NCBI GenBank assembly: GCA_035772735.1
Contig: JASDFA010000001.1
Coordinates: forward strand, 52,901,001 to 52,965,000
Reading direction: 5' to 3'
Length of the DNA: 64,000 nt
Source: Datura wrightii
Taxonomy: Eukaryota; Streptophyta; Magnoliopsida; Solanales; Solanaceae
The notes beneath the pieces are model-generated. The model was not told the DNA's origin. It worked only from the letters and a program-made list of their open reading frames with translations, and searched no databases. Made by a program: the position numbers and the translations under genes. Shown one piece after another: positions 19,533-31,083 of this stretch. The number at the start of each line of letters is the position of its first letter. Position 1 is the stretch's first letter.

Positions 19533-20414
19533 CATGGACTAAATCCACGCCTATCAATGTAGCCTCACCAACCTCGAACCATCCAATATTTGGCCTACAT
19601 CTCTGCCCATAAAGAGCCTCAAAATACAGCCATCTAAATGCTAGAATATAACTATTATTATTGGCAAACTCGATGAGAGGCAAGTGATCATCCTAACTAC
19701 CCTTAAAATCAATCAGACATGCCCCCAACATGTCCTCAAAAGTATAAATATTCCGCTCGGCCTGGCCATTTTTCTGGGGGTGAAAAGCAGTGCTAGGCTT
19801 CACTTGTGTACCAAGGCCCATCTGAAACAGTCTCCAAAACTGAGAGGTGAACTAAGTACCCCTATCTAAGAGACGACGGACAAAGGAACTCCATGAAACC
19901 AAACCAACTCCTGAATGTACAATCTATCATAATCCTTAGTTGAATCAGTAGTTTAGACTGATAGGAAATGGGTTGATTTGGTTAACTTGTCCGCGATCAC
20001 CCATATAGAGTCATTCTATTGGCGTGTACGAGGAAATCCTTTGATGAAGTCCATATTGATCTCTTCCCGCTTCCAGGTGGGGATGCTAATATACTGAAGC
20101 ATACCTCCAGGTCTCTGATGCTCAACTTTCACCTTTTGGCGATTCAGGCACTTAGACACAAACTTCACTATGTCCTTTTTCATGCCATTCTACTAATAGA
20201 CTTCTCGTAGATCACGGTACATCTTGGTGGCACTTGGATGGATAGAGTATCAATATCCATGAGCCTCACTCAACATCCGCTCCCTCAAGTCATCTATATC
20301 CAAAACACACAATTGGCCCTGATATTAGAGCATACCATCTCCCCCTTAGGAGAAAACCTCCACGTTCTGATTTCGGACGGTTTCCTTCAACTTCACTGGT
20401 ATAGGATCCTCATC
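19533..20414 (-). pseudogene. Element C integrase, broken
   Basis: Minus-strand integrase of C on the right side of the B insertion. Near 19545-19620 it encodes the Tekay-type motif EALYGQRCRP followed by WFEVGEATLIG and ends at LVHEN, which runs directly into the MEKV segment at 11975 once B is taken out. Upstream (20415 to 20000) are the zinc-binding and core regions, in several frames with many stops. It would insert the cDNA into chromosomes if intact; this copy cannot. Confidence 0.75.
20337..20349 (-). promoter_or_regulatory. Internal polypurine tract copy in element C pol
   Basis: Minus strand CCTAAGGGGGAGAT, between RNase H and integrase. It differs by one base from the CCAAGGGGGAGAT core of the 3' tract at 11200-11212. 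Confidence 0.55.
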
Positions 20415-20960
20415 TTAGTTTGCTTTAACTTCCATCATCAATGAGGATTCCGACCCATTTTGAGCAACAACACCACCATTTGTCGAATTTGTCAGACGAA
20501 CTCCTAAATGAACATGCCAATGGACATCCTTCACCAACTCCTTTCTCCCATCCTCGACATGAGACACATCCTCCATAGACAACCTAGTAAGAGCATCTGT
20601 AACTAAATTGGCCTTGCTCTGATGATAAAGAACATTCATGTCCTAGTCCTTAAAAAGCTCTAGCCATCTCCTTTGTCGCAAAATTAGGTCCTTCTAGGTA
20701 AACACATATTAAAGTCTCTTGTGGTCCGTGAACACATCCATATGTACCCCATACAAATAGTGCCTCCAAATCTTCAAAGCAAACACTACATATGCCGACT
20801 CTAGGTCATACATTGAATAATTCTTCTCATGAGTCTTAAGTTGTCTAGAGGCATACGCAATGACCTTACTATGTTGCATCAACACATAACCAAGACCAAC
20901 CCTAGAGGCATCACAATACACAACAAAACCATTCGTGCCCTCCGGTAGGGTCAATACTGG
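20415..20960 (-). pseudogene. Element C RNase H, broken
   Basis: Degrades RNA in the RNA-DNA hybrid during reverse transcription. From 20954 down: LPEGTNGFVVYCDASRVGLGYV with the first catalytic Asp in YCDAS, VIAYASRQLKTHEKNYSMYDLE with the catalytic Glu region, and VFTDHKRL with a further catalytic Asp. Stops interrupt after KRL and in the following KDYDMNVLYHQSKANLVTDAL segment, where others read PGKANVV. Confidence 0.8.
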
Positions 20961-21306
20961 TGTTTAAGTTAGTTGAGTCTTTAACTCCTGAAAACACTTC
21001 TCACAAGCATCCGACCACTTAAATTTGACCTTTTTCTGGGTCAACTTATTCAACGGTGCTCCAATGGATGAAAATCTCTTAACAAACTTCCTATAGTAGC
21101 CATCTTGACCCAAAAAGCTCCTAATACCTGTCAAACTGAAAGGTCTAAGCCAATTCATCACTGCCTCTATCTTTTGAGAGTCCACCTGTACACCCTCTCT
21201 TGACACCACATGACCCAAGAATTCTCCTGAGTTCAGCCAAAACTCGCACTTGCTAAATTTAGCAAACAGCTAGCGATCCTTGAGAGTCTGCAACACAATC
21301 CTCAAA
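20961..21306 (-). pseudogene. Element C reverse transcriptase, C-terminal part
   Basis: Thumb and connection region of RT: GHVVSREGVQVDSQKIEAV, SFLGQDGYYRKFVKRFSSI, LTQKKVKFKWSDACEKCF. A stop at about 20966 breaks the link to RNase H. At 21306 the frame (LRIVLQTLKDR) meets the start of D's LTR, so the palm domain with the catalytic DD box lies outside the window beyond D. Confidence 0.8.
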
Positions 21307-23563
21307 TGTAACACCCCAAAAGTCTCTAAGATCAAACCAAGGAACTAAAATGAATAAAATAGGAAAATCTCCACTAGGTCAAAGAACAAGTCGTGGAGTG
21401 ACTCGTTGTGTGACTCGACGGGTCATTAAGTGACCCGTCGTGTGTGCCTCAATTGGTAAATATTGGGATTTCCTAGGAACTTAATGAGTTGGGGGATGAG
21501 TCGTGGTGCCACTTCATGACTCGTCAAGTGAACATTGGCTAGAAGGGGTGGAAGAAGAGAAAATTCCAATGATGACAAAGAGTAGGGGCAACGAGTTGTT
21601 GTGACACCAAACGAGTCGTTAGGTGTCCCATGCATGAGATGGATGGTTGAAAACTTGAATTTTAGAGTGTCGTAACATGTGGTGAAGAGATCCATTAGGA
21701 GTCATGAAGAATCGTTAGGCAAAGTAGTCAATTAAGCTCTAAAAGAGGGGAAAGTTGCCAGTGGCAACGAGGGGAGGACACGAGTCATCGAGTGACCTAA
21801 CAACTCATTAGGTCCCTCGTGGTGACTAGCAGTGGGATTACAACTATCCAAATTCTAGGGGAATTTTGTTAACTTCTCAGCATTTTAATACATAAACTAT
21901 GTCCTTTCGAGTATGTTTAGAAGAGAATTAAAGGTGTTGATCAACTTATCCCTCTCATTTTTCTCTCAATCCTCGAATTCAGTACATCGAAGTTCCAGGC
22001 AGACTTCTCCGAGCAAAGCTAGGACATTCAATCTTTCTTCTCAGATTCTCAAGGACATTCTCAGGGATCCATCTCCAGGTATGTAGGGCTTCAACAAAGG
22101 AATTTCTTTTACTCTTGTGTCCCAAAATCCTTATAGATAACTTTATCAGTTCTAGCTTTGTGAAATATCAAAACTAGGGTAATTCTTCAACCAGATTATA
22201 ACTCTCCTTCTTGTTAGAGTTCTTCATGTTTTCTAAGACTGTTACTAGTTATGATTCATTCTCGGTATCTCACTGCATGAATTATTTATGTTAGCCCTAG
22301 TCTTGAATATGTATATTGTTTATTAGAATAATTTATTTTAAATTACCAATGTTAGTACAAATTCTTGATTTGAAGTTAGTCTTTGACATACTCAGTCTCA
22401 GAGTCTCAGTCAACACGTAGTGTTCTACAGAAATGTCAGCTGATCAGTTTGACTACTAGTAGTCTTGAGGAATTCAGTAACCTCAATAATACCATATATC
22501 AGTTTGTCAGTTGTTCCCTAGACAGTTACGACATTTTTACATAAAGTTTCTTTGATAAGTCTTGGAACATAGATTCAAGTCCTTAAACTCTCAGGATACT
22601 TCTAGATAAGTAGTTCTGACTCAAGTCTTAGGAAAATAGTTTCAAGCTATCAACCTAATTAGTTAAAATTAGGATTTCTAATGGGAGTAGAACTTAGCAC
22701 CAAGCAGGTCGAGGTTCAGTGCACCCAGGTTCCTAGAACTACGTTGTGACCGTATGCTATTAGCCCGAATGGGCATCAGACAGTGATCACCCAGCTTAGC
22801 TACTACACCCTAGCAAGGTATAGTAGGCCTTCTCTAATGGGGGGATACATCGGACTCCACGTCTAGCTCACGTGGTTACATTTCTCTATAGCTCACCCAC
22901 AGTATAGTACAGTACGGCTCAGTCCACTGCAATCGCAATCTTCAGTTCAGTTTAGTTCAGTCCTCCAAATTTCCCTGATGTGTCTATGATATGCAAAAAC
23001 TTATTCGTATTTAAAGCACTTTGAGCTTTTACAAAAGATGTCAGTATCTATGATTCTAGTTATGGAATTTGCATGTCCTGTCAGCACTGCTTTTAGATAT
23101 TTTAGCATTCTTATATTTAGCTTCATATCTCACTTACTCTTAGTACTTTCAAAGTACTGATACATACCTTCTATGATACAAGCGCAGGTTCTCATGATCA
23201 GCAACGTTAGTAGTCCTTCTGCGACGACATTTAGTAGACCATTGTGGTGAGCCCTTATTTGCCAAGGGCCAAATATTTTTCTTCCATCTATTATATTTTG
23301 TTATTAGTTTCAGACCTTAGAGAGCTAGGGACTTTTCCCAGTAACTCACCAGTTACTTAGTTGTCTTTGATACAAAGTTAGTAGTTCAGTATATTATATG
23401 TGTTGTTGTTTAAGACTATCTCAGTTGTGACATCAGAATTTCTGCTTACAGCTTATATTCTATAATTAGTATTTCAGTAGTATGCTATGACATGGGTTAG
23501 CTTGGGGTCACTAGTGGCCCTAAGTACCATGTCGCATCCAGGGTGTAGACTCAGGTCATGACA
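21307..23563 (+). repeat. Element D 5' LTR (2257 bp)
   Basis: Starts tgtaacaccccaaaag and ends ggtcatgaca next to the primer site. Positions from 21745 to 23065 align with 62682-64000. The reverse complement of its end (tgtcatgacctgagtctaca) closely matches the start of H's LTR, so D and H belong to one family in opposite orientations. Confidence 0.9.
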
Positions 23564-23567
23564 AACT

Positions 23568-23579
23568 TTGTATTAGAGC
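23568..23579 (+). promoter_or_regulatory. Element D primer-binding site, initiator tRNA-Met, decayed
   Basis: tttgtattagagc is the plant chromovirus site TGGTATCAGAGC with two changes, four bases after the LTR. Confidence 0.75.
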
Positions 23580-23772
23580 TAGGTTTAGAGTGTCCTAGCG
23601 TGTCTGAAATCCAGTTTAAGTAGAGTCCTTTTCATTATTGTGAAGTGCACCACACTTATGAGGGAGATGGTTCGAGCCATTTCTGGGAAAAATTCCCTTT
23701 ATTCATAATTCTTATCGTGCATAGAGCTTTAAACTCTAATATGTCCTCCTAACTCGTGCTCTACTCTGGCAG

Positions 23773-24960
23773 ATAATGATGCATCCCAAGAGAGGAAATG
23801 GTAGAAGGATCAGGAATGCTAATCGTCCCGCCCCACTAGATCCGATAGCTCCTCAAGATGACCAAGTGTCCCACGAGGAATTTTGGGCCGCTATTCAGAT
23901 GCTGGCTCAGGCAATGACCAACCCGATTAAACAGTAGGTCGTGGTACTAGTGAACACCGATAGGTCTACCGCTGCGACCAAGGCCCAAGATTTCACATGA
24001 ATGAATCCCCCAACTTTTCATGGGTCTAAGGTATAAGAGGACCCACAAGAATTTGTGGACGAGATTCAAAAAATCACCTAAATCATAGGTGTCACCGCTA
24101 CTAAGAGCGCTGAACTGGTTGCCTACCAGTTGAAAGGGATGGCTCAGATTTGGTACAAGCTGGGGAAGGAAGGGAGGCCTAATGGAGCAGGTCCAGTAGA
24201 GTGGGATGAGATTGTTATAGCATTCATTGACAGATTCTTTCCTCGAGAGTTGAGGGAAGCTAAGGCTGCCGAATTCATGAACTTGAGGCAGAACAATATG
24301 ACCGTGAAGGAATATGCATTGAAGTTCACTCAATTATCAAGATATGCATCAGAGATGGTTACTGAGTGAGGGCTCGTATGCTCAAGTGCATTAATGGAGT
24401 TTCAGATTTTGTGCTAAAAGAATGCAGGACTGCCATGCTCATAAAAGATATAGATCTCTCCAGCCTTATTATTCATCCCCAACAGATAGAGGCAAAAAAG
24501 TTGAAGGAGATTGAGAGAGATAAAAAGCGGGCAAGAAAAGGCCAATTTAAGTATGGCCAGCAGAGATCAGGTGGTAGTTGTCTCCCGTTGTAGAAACAGC
24601 AGCAAAGACCTTCAACACCCTCATTAGCCAGTACCTCCGCTTCCAGTCCTGCAAGGATTGATGGAGTGGAGCATCAGACTCCCAGTCCTAGAGTCATATT
24701 TCCAGCAGCTGCTCATTTTTAACCTTCCCTAAATATGGAAAGAATCACCCTAGGAGTGCCATTTGGGCATGGAGGGTTGTTTTGGTTGTGGCCAACTGGG
24801 TCATAAGTTGAGATATTTCTCGTCAGTAGGATGGGGAAGGCCCTAGTCTACTACCTTAGTATCCCCAGTAGGTCGCCTAGCTCAGCAAGGTAGTACTATA
24901 GGCATAGGTGTCGGTCAGCGCTAGAATCATTTCTACGCCCTATCTTCTCGGCAGGTAAGG
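23773..24960 (+). pseudogene. Element D gag, broken
   Basis: Starts at an ATG about 200 bp after the LTR (MMHPKRGNGRRIRNAN). Capsid motifs follow: EEFWAAIQMLAQAM, MNPPTFHGSK, AYQLKGMAQIWYKLG, and at 24190-24370 the Tekay capsid block RFFPRELREAKAAEFMNLRQ with LSRYASEM. A one-base shift near 24366 moves the next part (RARMLKCINGVSDFV) to another frame. A zinc knuckle FGCGQLGHKL lies at about 24780-24810. Several TAG stops fall at Gln or Trp positions, for example after PIKQ (23937). Confidence 0.85.
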
Positions 24961-25500
24961 AGAATTCACCTGATGTGGTTACTGGTGTATTGCGCATTTT
25001 CCACATTAATGTGTATGCTTTACTAGATCTAGGAGCCACACTTTCCTTCATGACTCCTTAAATCGTTGTTTAGATTGATATTAGTCTAGAAGTCCTCTCA
25101 GAACCATTCTCAATTTTTACTCCAGTTGGTGAGTTAGTTAGAGCTAGCCGAGTATATAGAAATTTCCGGTCACAGTGTTGAGTAAAGTCACCTGAGTTGA
25201 TCTAGTAGAGCTAGATATGGTCGACTTCAACCTCATACTTGGCATGGACTAGCTGCATTCTTGTTATGCTTCAGTCGACTGTAGAACCAAAGTCATCAAG
25301 TTTCAGTTTCCTAACAAGCCATTCTTAAAATGGATGGGTAGTGTTTCAGCGCCTAAGGGTAGGTTATTTCCTACCTTAAGGCTAGGAAAATGATCTCAAA
25401 GGGTACATCTATCACTTAGTTAGTGTCGGGGATTCCTGCTCCGAGACCCCGACTGTTCAGTCAGTTCTAGTTGTTAGTAAGTTTCTAATGACTTTCCCAA
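24961..25500 (+). pseudogene. Element D protease region, broken
   Basis: Retroviral-type aspartic protease. NVYALLDLGATLSFMTP at about 25010-25060 contains the active-site Asp in the DLGA form common in this group. The following beta-strand region is in shifting frames with stops. It continues into the linker before RT (PREREIDFG-like region near 25515). Confidence 0.7.
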
Positions 25501-26482
25501 AGATATTCTTGGAGTCCCTCCCGAGCGGGAGATCGACTTTGGCATAGACCTTCTTCTAGACACCCAACCCTTCTCTATTCATCCTTATTGAATGGCTCTA
25601 GCTAAGCTTAAGGAGTTGAAGGAAAAATTGAAAGACCTTTTAGATATGGGCTTCATCAGACCTAGTATCTCCCCGTGGGATGCCCCAGTTCTATTCATGC
25701 AAAAGAAAGATGGTACCCTCAGAAAGTGCATTGACTACCATCAACTAAACAAAGTCACAGTTAAGAACAGGTATCCTCTACCCAAGATTGATTGACTACC
25801 ACCAACTAAACAAAGTCACAATTAAGAACAGGTATCCTCTATCCAAGATTGACGACTTGTTCGGTCACCTTCAGGGAGCTAGTTCTTTCTCAAAGATATA
25901 CCTCAAATTAGGATACCATCACCTCAGGGTCAAAGAATGTGACATTTTGAAAACAGCTTTTAGAAATCGGTATGATCACTATGAATTCATAGTTATGTCT
26001 TTTGGACTAACCAATACTCGTACAGCTTTTATGGATATGATGAATAGGGTATTTAAGCTGTACCTGGACATGTTCGTCATTGTCTTTATATATGACATAC
26101 TGGTTAACTCTAGAATAGAGGAGGAACATGCAGACCATTTGAGGATAGTTTTACAGACTTTTAGGGACCGTCAGTTATTCGCCAAATTCAGCAAGTGCGG
26201 ATTCTTGCTAAAATCAGTTGCTTTCCCTTATCACATGGTCTCCAGAGAGGGTATTCAGGTGGATCCTTAGAAGATAGTAGCAGTTAAGGACTGGCCAAGA
26301 CCCACCTCTTCGACAGACATCAAGAGATTTTTTGGGTCTAGCGGGCTATTACGGACGGTTTGTGGAAGGATTCTCCTCCATTACCTCCCCTTTGACCAAA
26401 TTCACTCAGAAGAAGGTGAAGTTTTAGTGGTTTGTCAATGTGAGAAGATTTTTTGGGAGTCGAACACTCTACTCACTACAAC
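25501..26482 (+). pseudogene. Element D reverse transcriptase and start of RNase H, broken
   Basis: RT fingers and palm are recognised from KLKELKEKLKDLLDMGFIRPSISPW, APVLFMQKKDGTLRKCIDYHQLNKVTVKNRYPLP and MSFGLTNTRTAFMDMMNRVFK. The catalytic box reads FIYDILVNS at about 26080-26110, so one of the paired Asp residues is changed to Tyr: this RT is dead irrespective of frameshifts. A 61-bp duplication (25730-25851) shifts the frame. The region ends in the tether to RNase H (CEKIFWESNTLL), where element E is inserted. Confidence 0.85.
25730..25851 (+). repeat. 61-bp tandem duplication inside element D RT
   Basis: Two adjacent 61-bp copies (25730-25790, 25791-25851) beginning attgactacc and covering the DYHQLNKV motif. 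They differ at about three positions. As 61 is not a multiple of three, the duplication shifts the frame. Confidence 0.92.
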
Positions 26483-28408
26483 TATAATACCCCAAAAGTT
26501 CTTAAGACTAAGTTCAAGATTTTTAAAAGTGTTCAACTGGAAGAACCTGTATTTTAGCCTCAGTATGATTGATGGTACCAGTCGTAATAGGATGGTATGA
26601 CTCGTAGGATGATCCATAGTTAGGATTCAGAAGTTGGCCTTCAAAACCACGAGCCCCACTATGAGTCGTGGTGTGTGGGTACGACTCGTGGTATGGATTG
26701 TAACAAGAACTAGGGACCTTTTCATATGTTGATTGTACGAGTGGTGGTACGACTCATAGGTAGAAGTTACAGGTCGTAGTAGAATTCACAGAATTTTTCA
26801 AAGGAGTGATGTTTTGGGACTTGGTCAGTACGGAAGGCTACCACGAGTCATAGGTCGATTGTACAACTCGTGGTATGGGTCATAGCAGTTGATAATTCAG
26901 TATTTCCTACGATTTCAATAAGGGTATTTCCATAATTCCTTATCTCCTAAGCTCTAAACTATATCGTTTTAATCTTAGTTAGGAGAATTTTAAGAGGGTT
27001 TAACCTAATCTAACCTATTCCTTCCACATGCATGCAAGACTAGAGAATTCCTAACGAGATCAAGCGTAGAACTCTTCAAATTCTCCTCCAATTCTCTTGG
27101 GCTTTCAAGGAAGAGTGTAGAATTAGATTTCCTAGGTATGTAGGGCTATGAATGAGAGTTCCTTTCAATATCATGCTCAATATTCTCCTCAATTCCATGA
27201 ATTTAAGTTCTAGATCTAGTTTATGATCTTATAGGGATTATTCCTAATTTTTATGAAATTCTCTATGATTTATCTATGGGTCAATTCCCTTCATGTTTCA
27301 AATCATGTTTTAAGATCTATAGGCAGCTTTTATATCTAATTTGATTATTAATTCATGGTTTTAGATTTTAACCAATTTATGTCCAATTACGTAAGTTTCA
27401 TGAAAAGTCAGGTTTGTGATACTATTATGATTTTGGCCGACTCACGGGCCCTATTTCATGGCTAATCATGTATTTCAAGTATTATCAAGTATGTTATGAC
27501 TTATCTATCCATGAACTTCATGTATGACTTCATGATTACTATATGAGCCTTCATGTGCATGGTTTTGGGAGCCGTGTCTAGCACCGAGTAGGCCCGCTGT
27601 TTAGGTTAACTCTGTGGTATTAGAACTATGCGCCAATATAGGTTTATGCTCATGGACTCTTGGTGGGTCCCTATTAGTGATAACATTCCATTTATGTTCT
27701 TGGCCTGGCAAGCCTGGGACGGCTCTACCCACTTGATCGAGATAGTTGGGGCATCATGTAAGCTCTATCATAATGATTTCGATTAATACAAGTCCTCCTA
27801 TTATTCCTCATGATTTTAGTTATGAAGTTCAGTTCTGTTTATTCATGTTTTCAAGATATCAACATGCAGTCCTTACTCTCAGAATCTTTTAATGATCTGA
27901 TTTATGTTATGCATGTTTTCAAATTTACTACTTAGCTTGTTTACTTACCTTGCATACTCAGTACATTTCAATTACTGACCGCATACTCTATGTTGTATCA
28001 TTTCATGATATAGGCTCAGACATTCAGGTTCAGCCCCGCCGTTAGCCAGATCCTCAGAGTAGCATCTCCCAGCCAAAGTTGGTGATTTCTCATCCTTCGA
28101 GGACCCTTTTATCAATTGTATTTAGTATATTTATTTTCAATTTTAGTGAGTTAGTTGGGGTCTTTTCCCATCAATTCGTTAGTATGTAGAGGCTTATCAG
28201 ACATAGTATGTTTTTCAGTTTCAGATCGCTGTTATGTATTCAAATATTTGAGCTTATCAGATTTTCAGACTTCCGCTATTTTATATATGCTAGACTTCCA
28301 CATTATTATGTTGAGTTTAGATGCCATGTTCGTGCCATGGGTCGACTTGGAGCCTCTCGGGGTTCTTTTTCCTGTGTCTCGATCCAGGCCTATGTTCGGA
28401 TCGTGACA
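26483..28408 (+). repeat. Element E 5' LTR (1926 bp), mosaic
   Basis: From 26483 to about 28030 it matches the 3' LTR at 49185-50724 closely. From about 28030 to its end it matches instead the internal LTR at 45610-45974 (gttagccagatcctcagagtag and on), which the 3' LTR does not share. It ends gatcgtgaca. Confidence 0.85.
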
Positions 28409-28412
28409 AACT

Positions 28413-28425
28413 TAGTATCAGAGAA
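28413..28425 (+). promoter_or_regulatory. Element E primer-binding site, initiator tRNA-Met
   Basis: tagtatcagagaa, a decayed form of TGGTATCAGAGCC, four bases after the LTR. Confidence 0.8.
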
Positions 28426-28620
28426 TTAGGTTTTGAAGTGTCCTAGTGTGTCTGAAAGCAACATTAAGTAGAGTCTTTTTCCATGGATATGAAGCATGCA
28501 ACACTTATGACGAAGAGGCTACAAAACATTTTAGGAAATGTTCCCTTCTTTCATGATCTTTGTCAAGCGATGAAATGTCTCTCTATCCTTCTAACTCGTG
28601 CTATGCGCATTTGCAGAATC

Positions 28621-29540
28621 ATGCATCCTCGCCTAGTTAATCAAAGAAGAAACGAAAATGGTCATGGCCATGAGAATAGCAAAGGGGATGGGCACCATCA
28701 GGCCCCACCAGCCCCCGAGGATCATGTGCTGAAGTAAGTGGCCCATGCAGAGTTTAGGGATGCCATTCAGATGCTAGCTCAGGCTTTGACCGCCCAAGTC
28801 AACCAATAGGTGGTAGCACATATCCCCTAGAATGGGAATGTGGCAGTGGCAAGAGTCAGGTACTTTCTTAGGATGAACCCTCTAGAGTTTCTCGGATTGA
28901 AAGTGGATGAGGATCCGCATAAGTTTATTGATATAATTCAGAAAATCACCCAGATCATGGGGTGACAGGGAGGAGTGTGCAGACTTAGCCTCTTATCAAC
29001 TGAAAGGGGTTGTACATATTTGATTTAGGTAGTGGAAGGATGGTAGGGCAATTGGATCTGTCCTTATTGGTTGGGATGAGTTCCATACCGTGTTTTTGGA
29101 TCCGTTCTTTCCCCGTGAGATGAGGGAGATTAAAGCAGCTGAATTTGTGAACTTGAGACAAAACAACATAACAGTCCAGGAGGGTGCTCTAGAGTTCACC
29201 CGCCTATCCAAATATGCACCTGAGATGGTGGCAGACCAAACGGCTCGAGTGAGTCTGTTCGTGTATAGGGTAGCAGATAATTTGGTCAAAGATTGTTGGA
29301 CTGCGATTCTTCATCAGGAAATTAATTTCTCATGGATAGATTTGTATGCCCTGTAGATGGAGGCGGTGTAGGTGAGTGAGCGGGAGAGAGAGGCCAAGAG
29401 GGCCAAGACTGATAGCTTTGGATTCTCCTAGCAGAGACCTGGTGGTGGGCACCGTCAGCAGTTCCACCAGAGATCATCAACCCCAGCACTGTGAACAGCA
29501 AGTGTGCCATTTAGATCTAGGCTCGACCATAGGGGGCGAG
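28621..29540 (+). pseudogene. Element E gag, 5' part, broken
   Basis: Begins MHPRLVNQRRNENGHGH at 28621, with the capsid motifs FRDAIQMLAQAL and RMNPLEFLGLKVDEDPHKFI. A frame change near 28965 is followed in the next frame by FFPREMREIKAAEFVNLRQNN and LSKYAPEM (29100-29230). Stops are frequent, mostly TAG. The reading frame runs into the F insertion after the Ser/Arg-rich linker and resumes at 39775 after one copy of gcgag. Confidence 0.82.
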
Positions 29541-31045
29541 TGTTCGGTGCTGTGGAGACTACACGCAAGTGCACATGGTCGAACAAGTAGTAAAGTGGCT
29601 TATTTCAAGCCAAGTATTGATCCCACATGGACTGAACTATGGTATTAATTAACTTAAGCGTCAGTGAACTCTATGTTTATGAATGCAGACAACCAAATAA
29701 ATAATGTTTTGACAGTTAAAGTTTACTACGTGATAAAAATCTAAGTTAAGATTATAATTTGAGTTTGAACAATAGCAATGAGCAAGCTGGGGTTAAAACA
29801 AACATGCAGGGAAGCAATTTATCAATTCAATTCAGCTAATCTTTTCTTCGGTTGCTAGTCAAGAATTATTGCCTATGGATTGGATCTTTCGACTCCTATC
29901 CAATTTAAGAATCATGAACCTTAATCTACATTTCTGTGATTAAAGAATTTCATGCTCTAGCCATACATAACTGATTCCTTAATTGACTAATAAGACTTTC
30001 AGATATATTTCTATTCTGAATGTAAATCTTTTCTCAATTTTTTTACAGCTAAGAAAAGATCATATCCTACCAATTCACATCTTTCCAATTTCTTTCCTTT
30101 TCAAAATCATAATTGGATTTCTAGATATACATTAACATTGGCCAAACATTAATGCAGTAAAAACAAGAATTGATAGAACAACCATTGAAGAAAAGATGAA
30201 AAATGAAATGATCAACAATTACATTCCACTACAATTGTTCTTAACCTCAGCAAGAAGTGAATTTAGCCACTCATTTGTGAATTAAACATCATCAAATAAG
30301 TAGAATTCATACAAACAATTGAGATTAAAGAGAAAGAGAAAGAAAAGAACCCTAGAATTTTCATCCTCTCAACTGCCTGTAACCCACGTTCTTGCTCAAC
30401 CAAGTTAGAATGTTTAAAATAAAACCTAAGTGTGCTATTTATACTCTTGAGAATTTTTCCCGGAATAACAAGCAACGTGGCACAGAGTGTATTGTAGAGC
30501 ACTCCCTCCGTGCCACGGGGGTATCGCGGAACCTCACTGGAAGTCGGCTACCAGGCAAATGCACCTCAACGTGGCACGGCTTGCATCGCAGAGCCTTGCC
30601 TCCATGTCACGGTGCTATCGCGCACCTTCACTGGAACTTGAGGTTCCAGGTAATTACACTCAACGTGACACGGAGTGCATCGTGGAGCACTGCCTCCGTG
30701 TCACGGAGGTAACGCGAGCCTCCACTGGAATTTGGAAAAATTAATTCATCCAAGGCAGAATGCCTCCGCGATGGCAGCCTGACACGGCTCCATCGCAGAG
30801 CCCTTATTTTTGCTGCTCTCCCTTGTCATTTTTCACTCCTTGTTTCCAAGTCCATTTCCGATCTTCACCAATATGTATATTAGCTTCCCAAAATTTCCTT
30901 TTACCTGCAAAACAACACTAATCATGTTGGTTAGTATAAATTCACATTTAACTAAAAATCACATGAGAATATACATAACGACAGATAAACAAGTTGAAAT
31001 GAAGCATTTGAGTGTCACTTGGGCATGCAATTCTGCCCAAGATCA
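29541..31045 (-). repeat. Element F 3' LTR (1505 bp)
   Basis: Direct repeat of 38266-39769. GC-rich inverted repeats lie at 30473-30803 and a TATA box (minus strand tataaatag) at 30435-30443. It is related to A's LTR (shared cacgcaagtgcacatggtc start). Confidence 0.95.
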
Positions 31046-31083
31046 CTTACCCCACACTTAAAACCTTGTTCGTCCTCGAACAA
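31046..31083 (-). promoter_or_regulatory. Element F polypurine tract with upstream hairpin
   Basis: Minus strand: ttgttcg-agga-cgaacaa stem (31066-31083), then TTTAAGTGTGGGGT (31049-31062), as in A. Confidence 0.75.

Larger units (their letters stand above)
530..21306 (-). mobile_element. Element C: Tekay/Del-like LTR retrotransposon, outermost layer, 5' part outside window
   Basis: Minus-strand chromodomain Ty3/gypsy element. In its own orientation the visible parts run reverse transcriptase (from 21306 down), RNase H, integrase, chromodomain, polypurine tract and 3' LTR (11197 down to 530). It is interrupted by A inside the LTR, by B inside integrase, and by D inside reverse transcriptase at 21306/21307. 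Its 5' LTR, gag, protease and the rest of RT must lie beyond the right end of the window, after D. The coding parts carry several stops. Because everything else lies inside it, C is the oldest insertion recognised here. Confidence 0.85.

Noticed and set aside
30392..30744. Overlapping open frames in F's LTR (also 39156-39436)
   Set aside because: Shadows of the GC-rich array in the LTR; frames differ between the two LTR copies.
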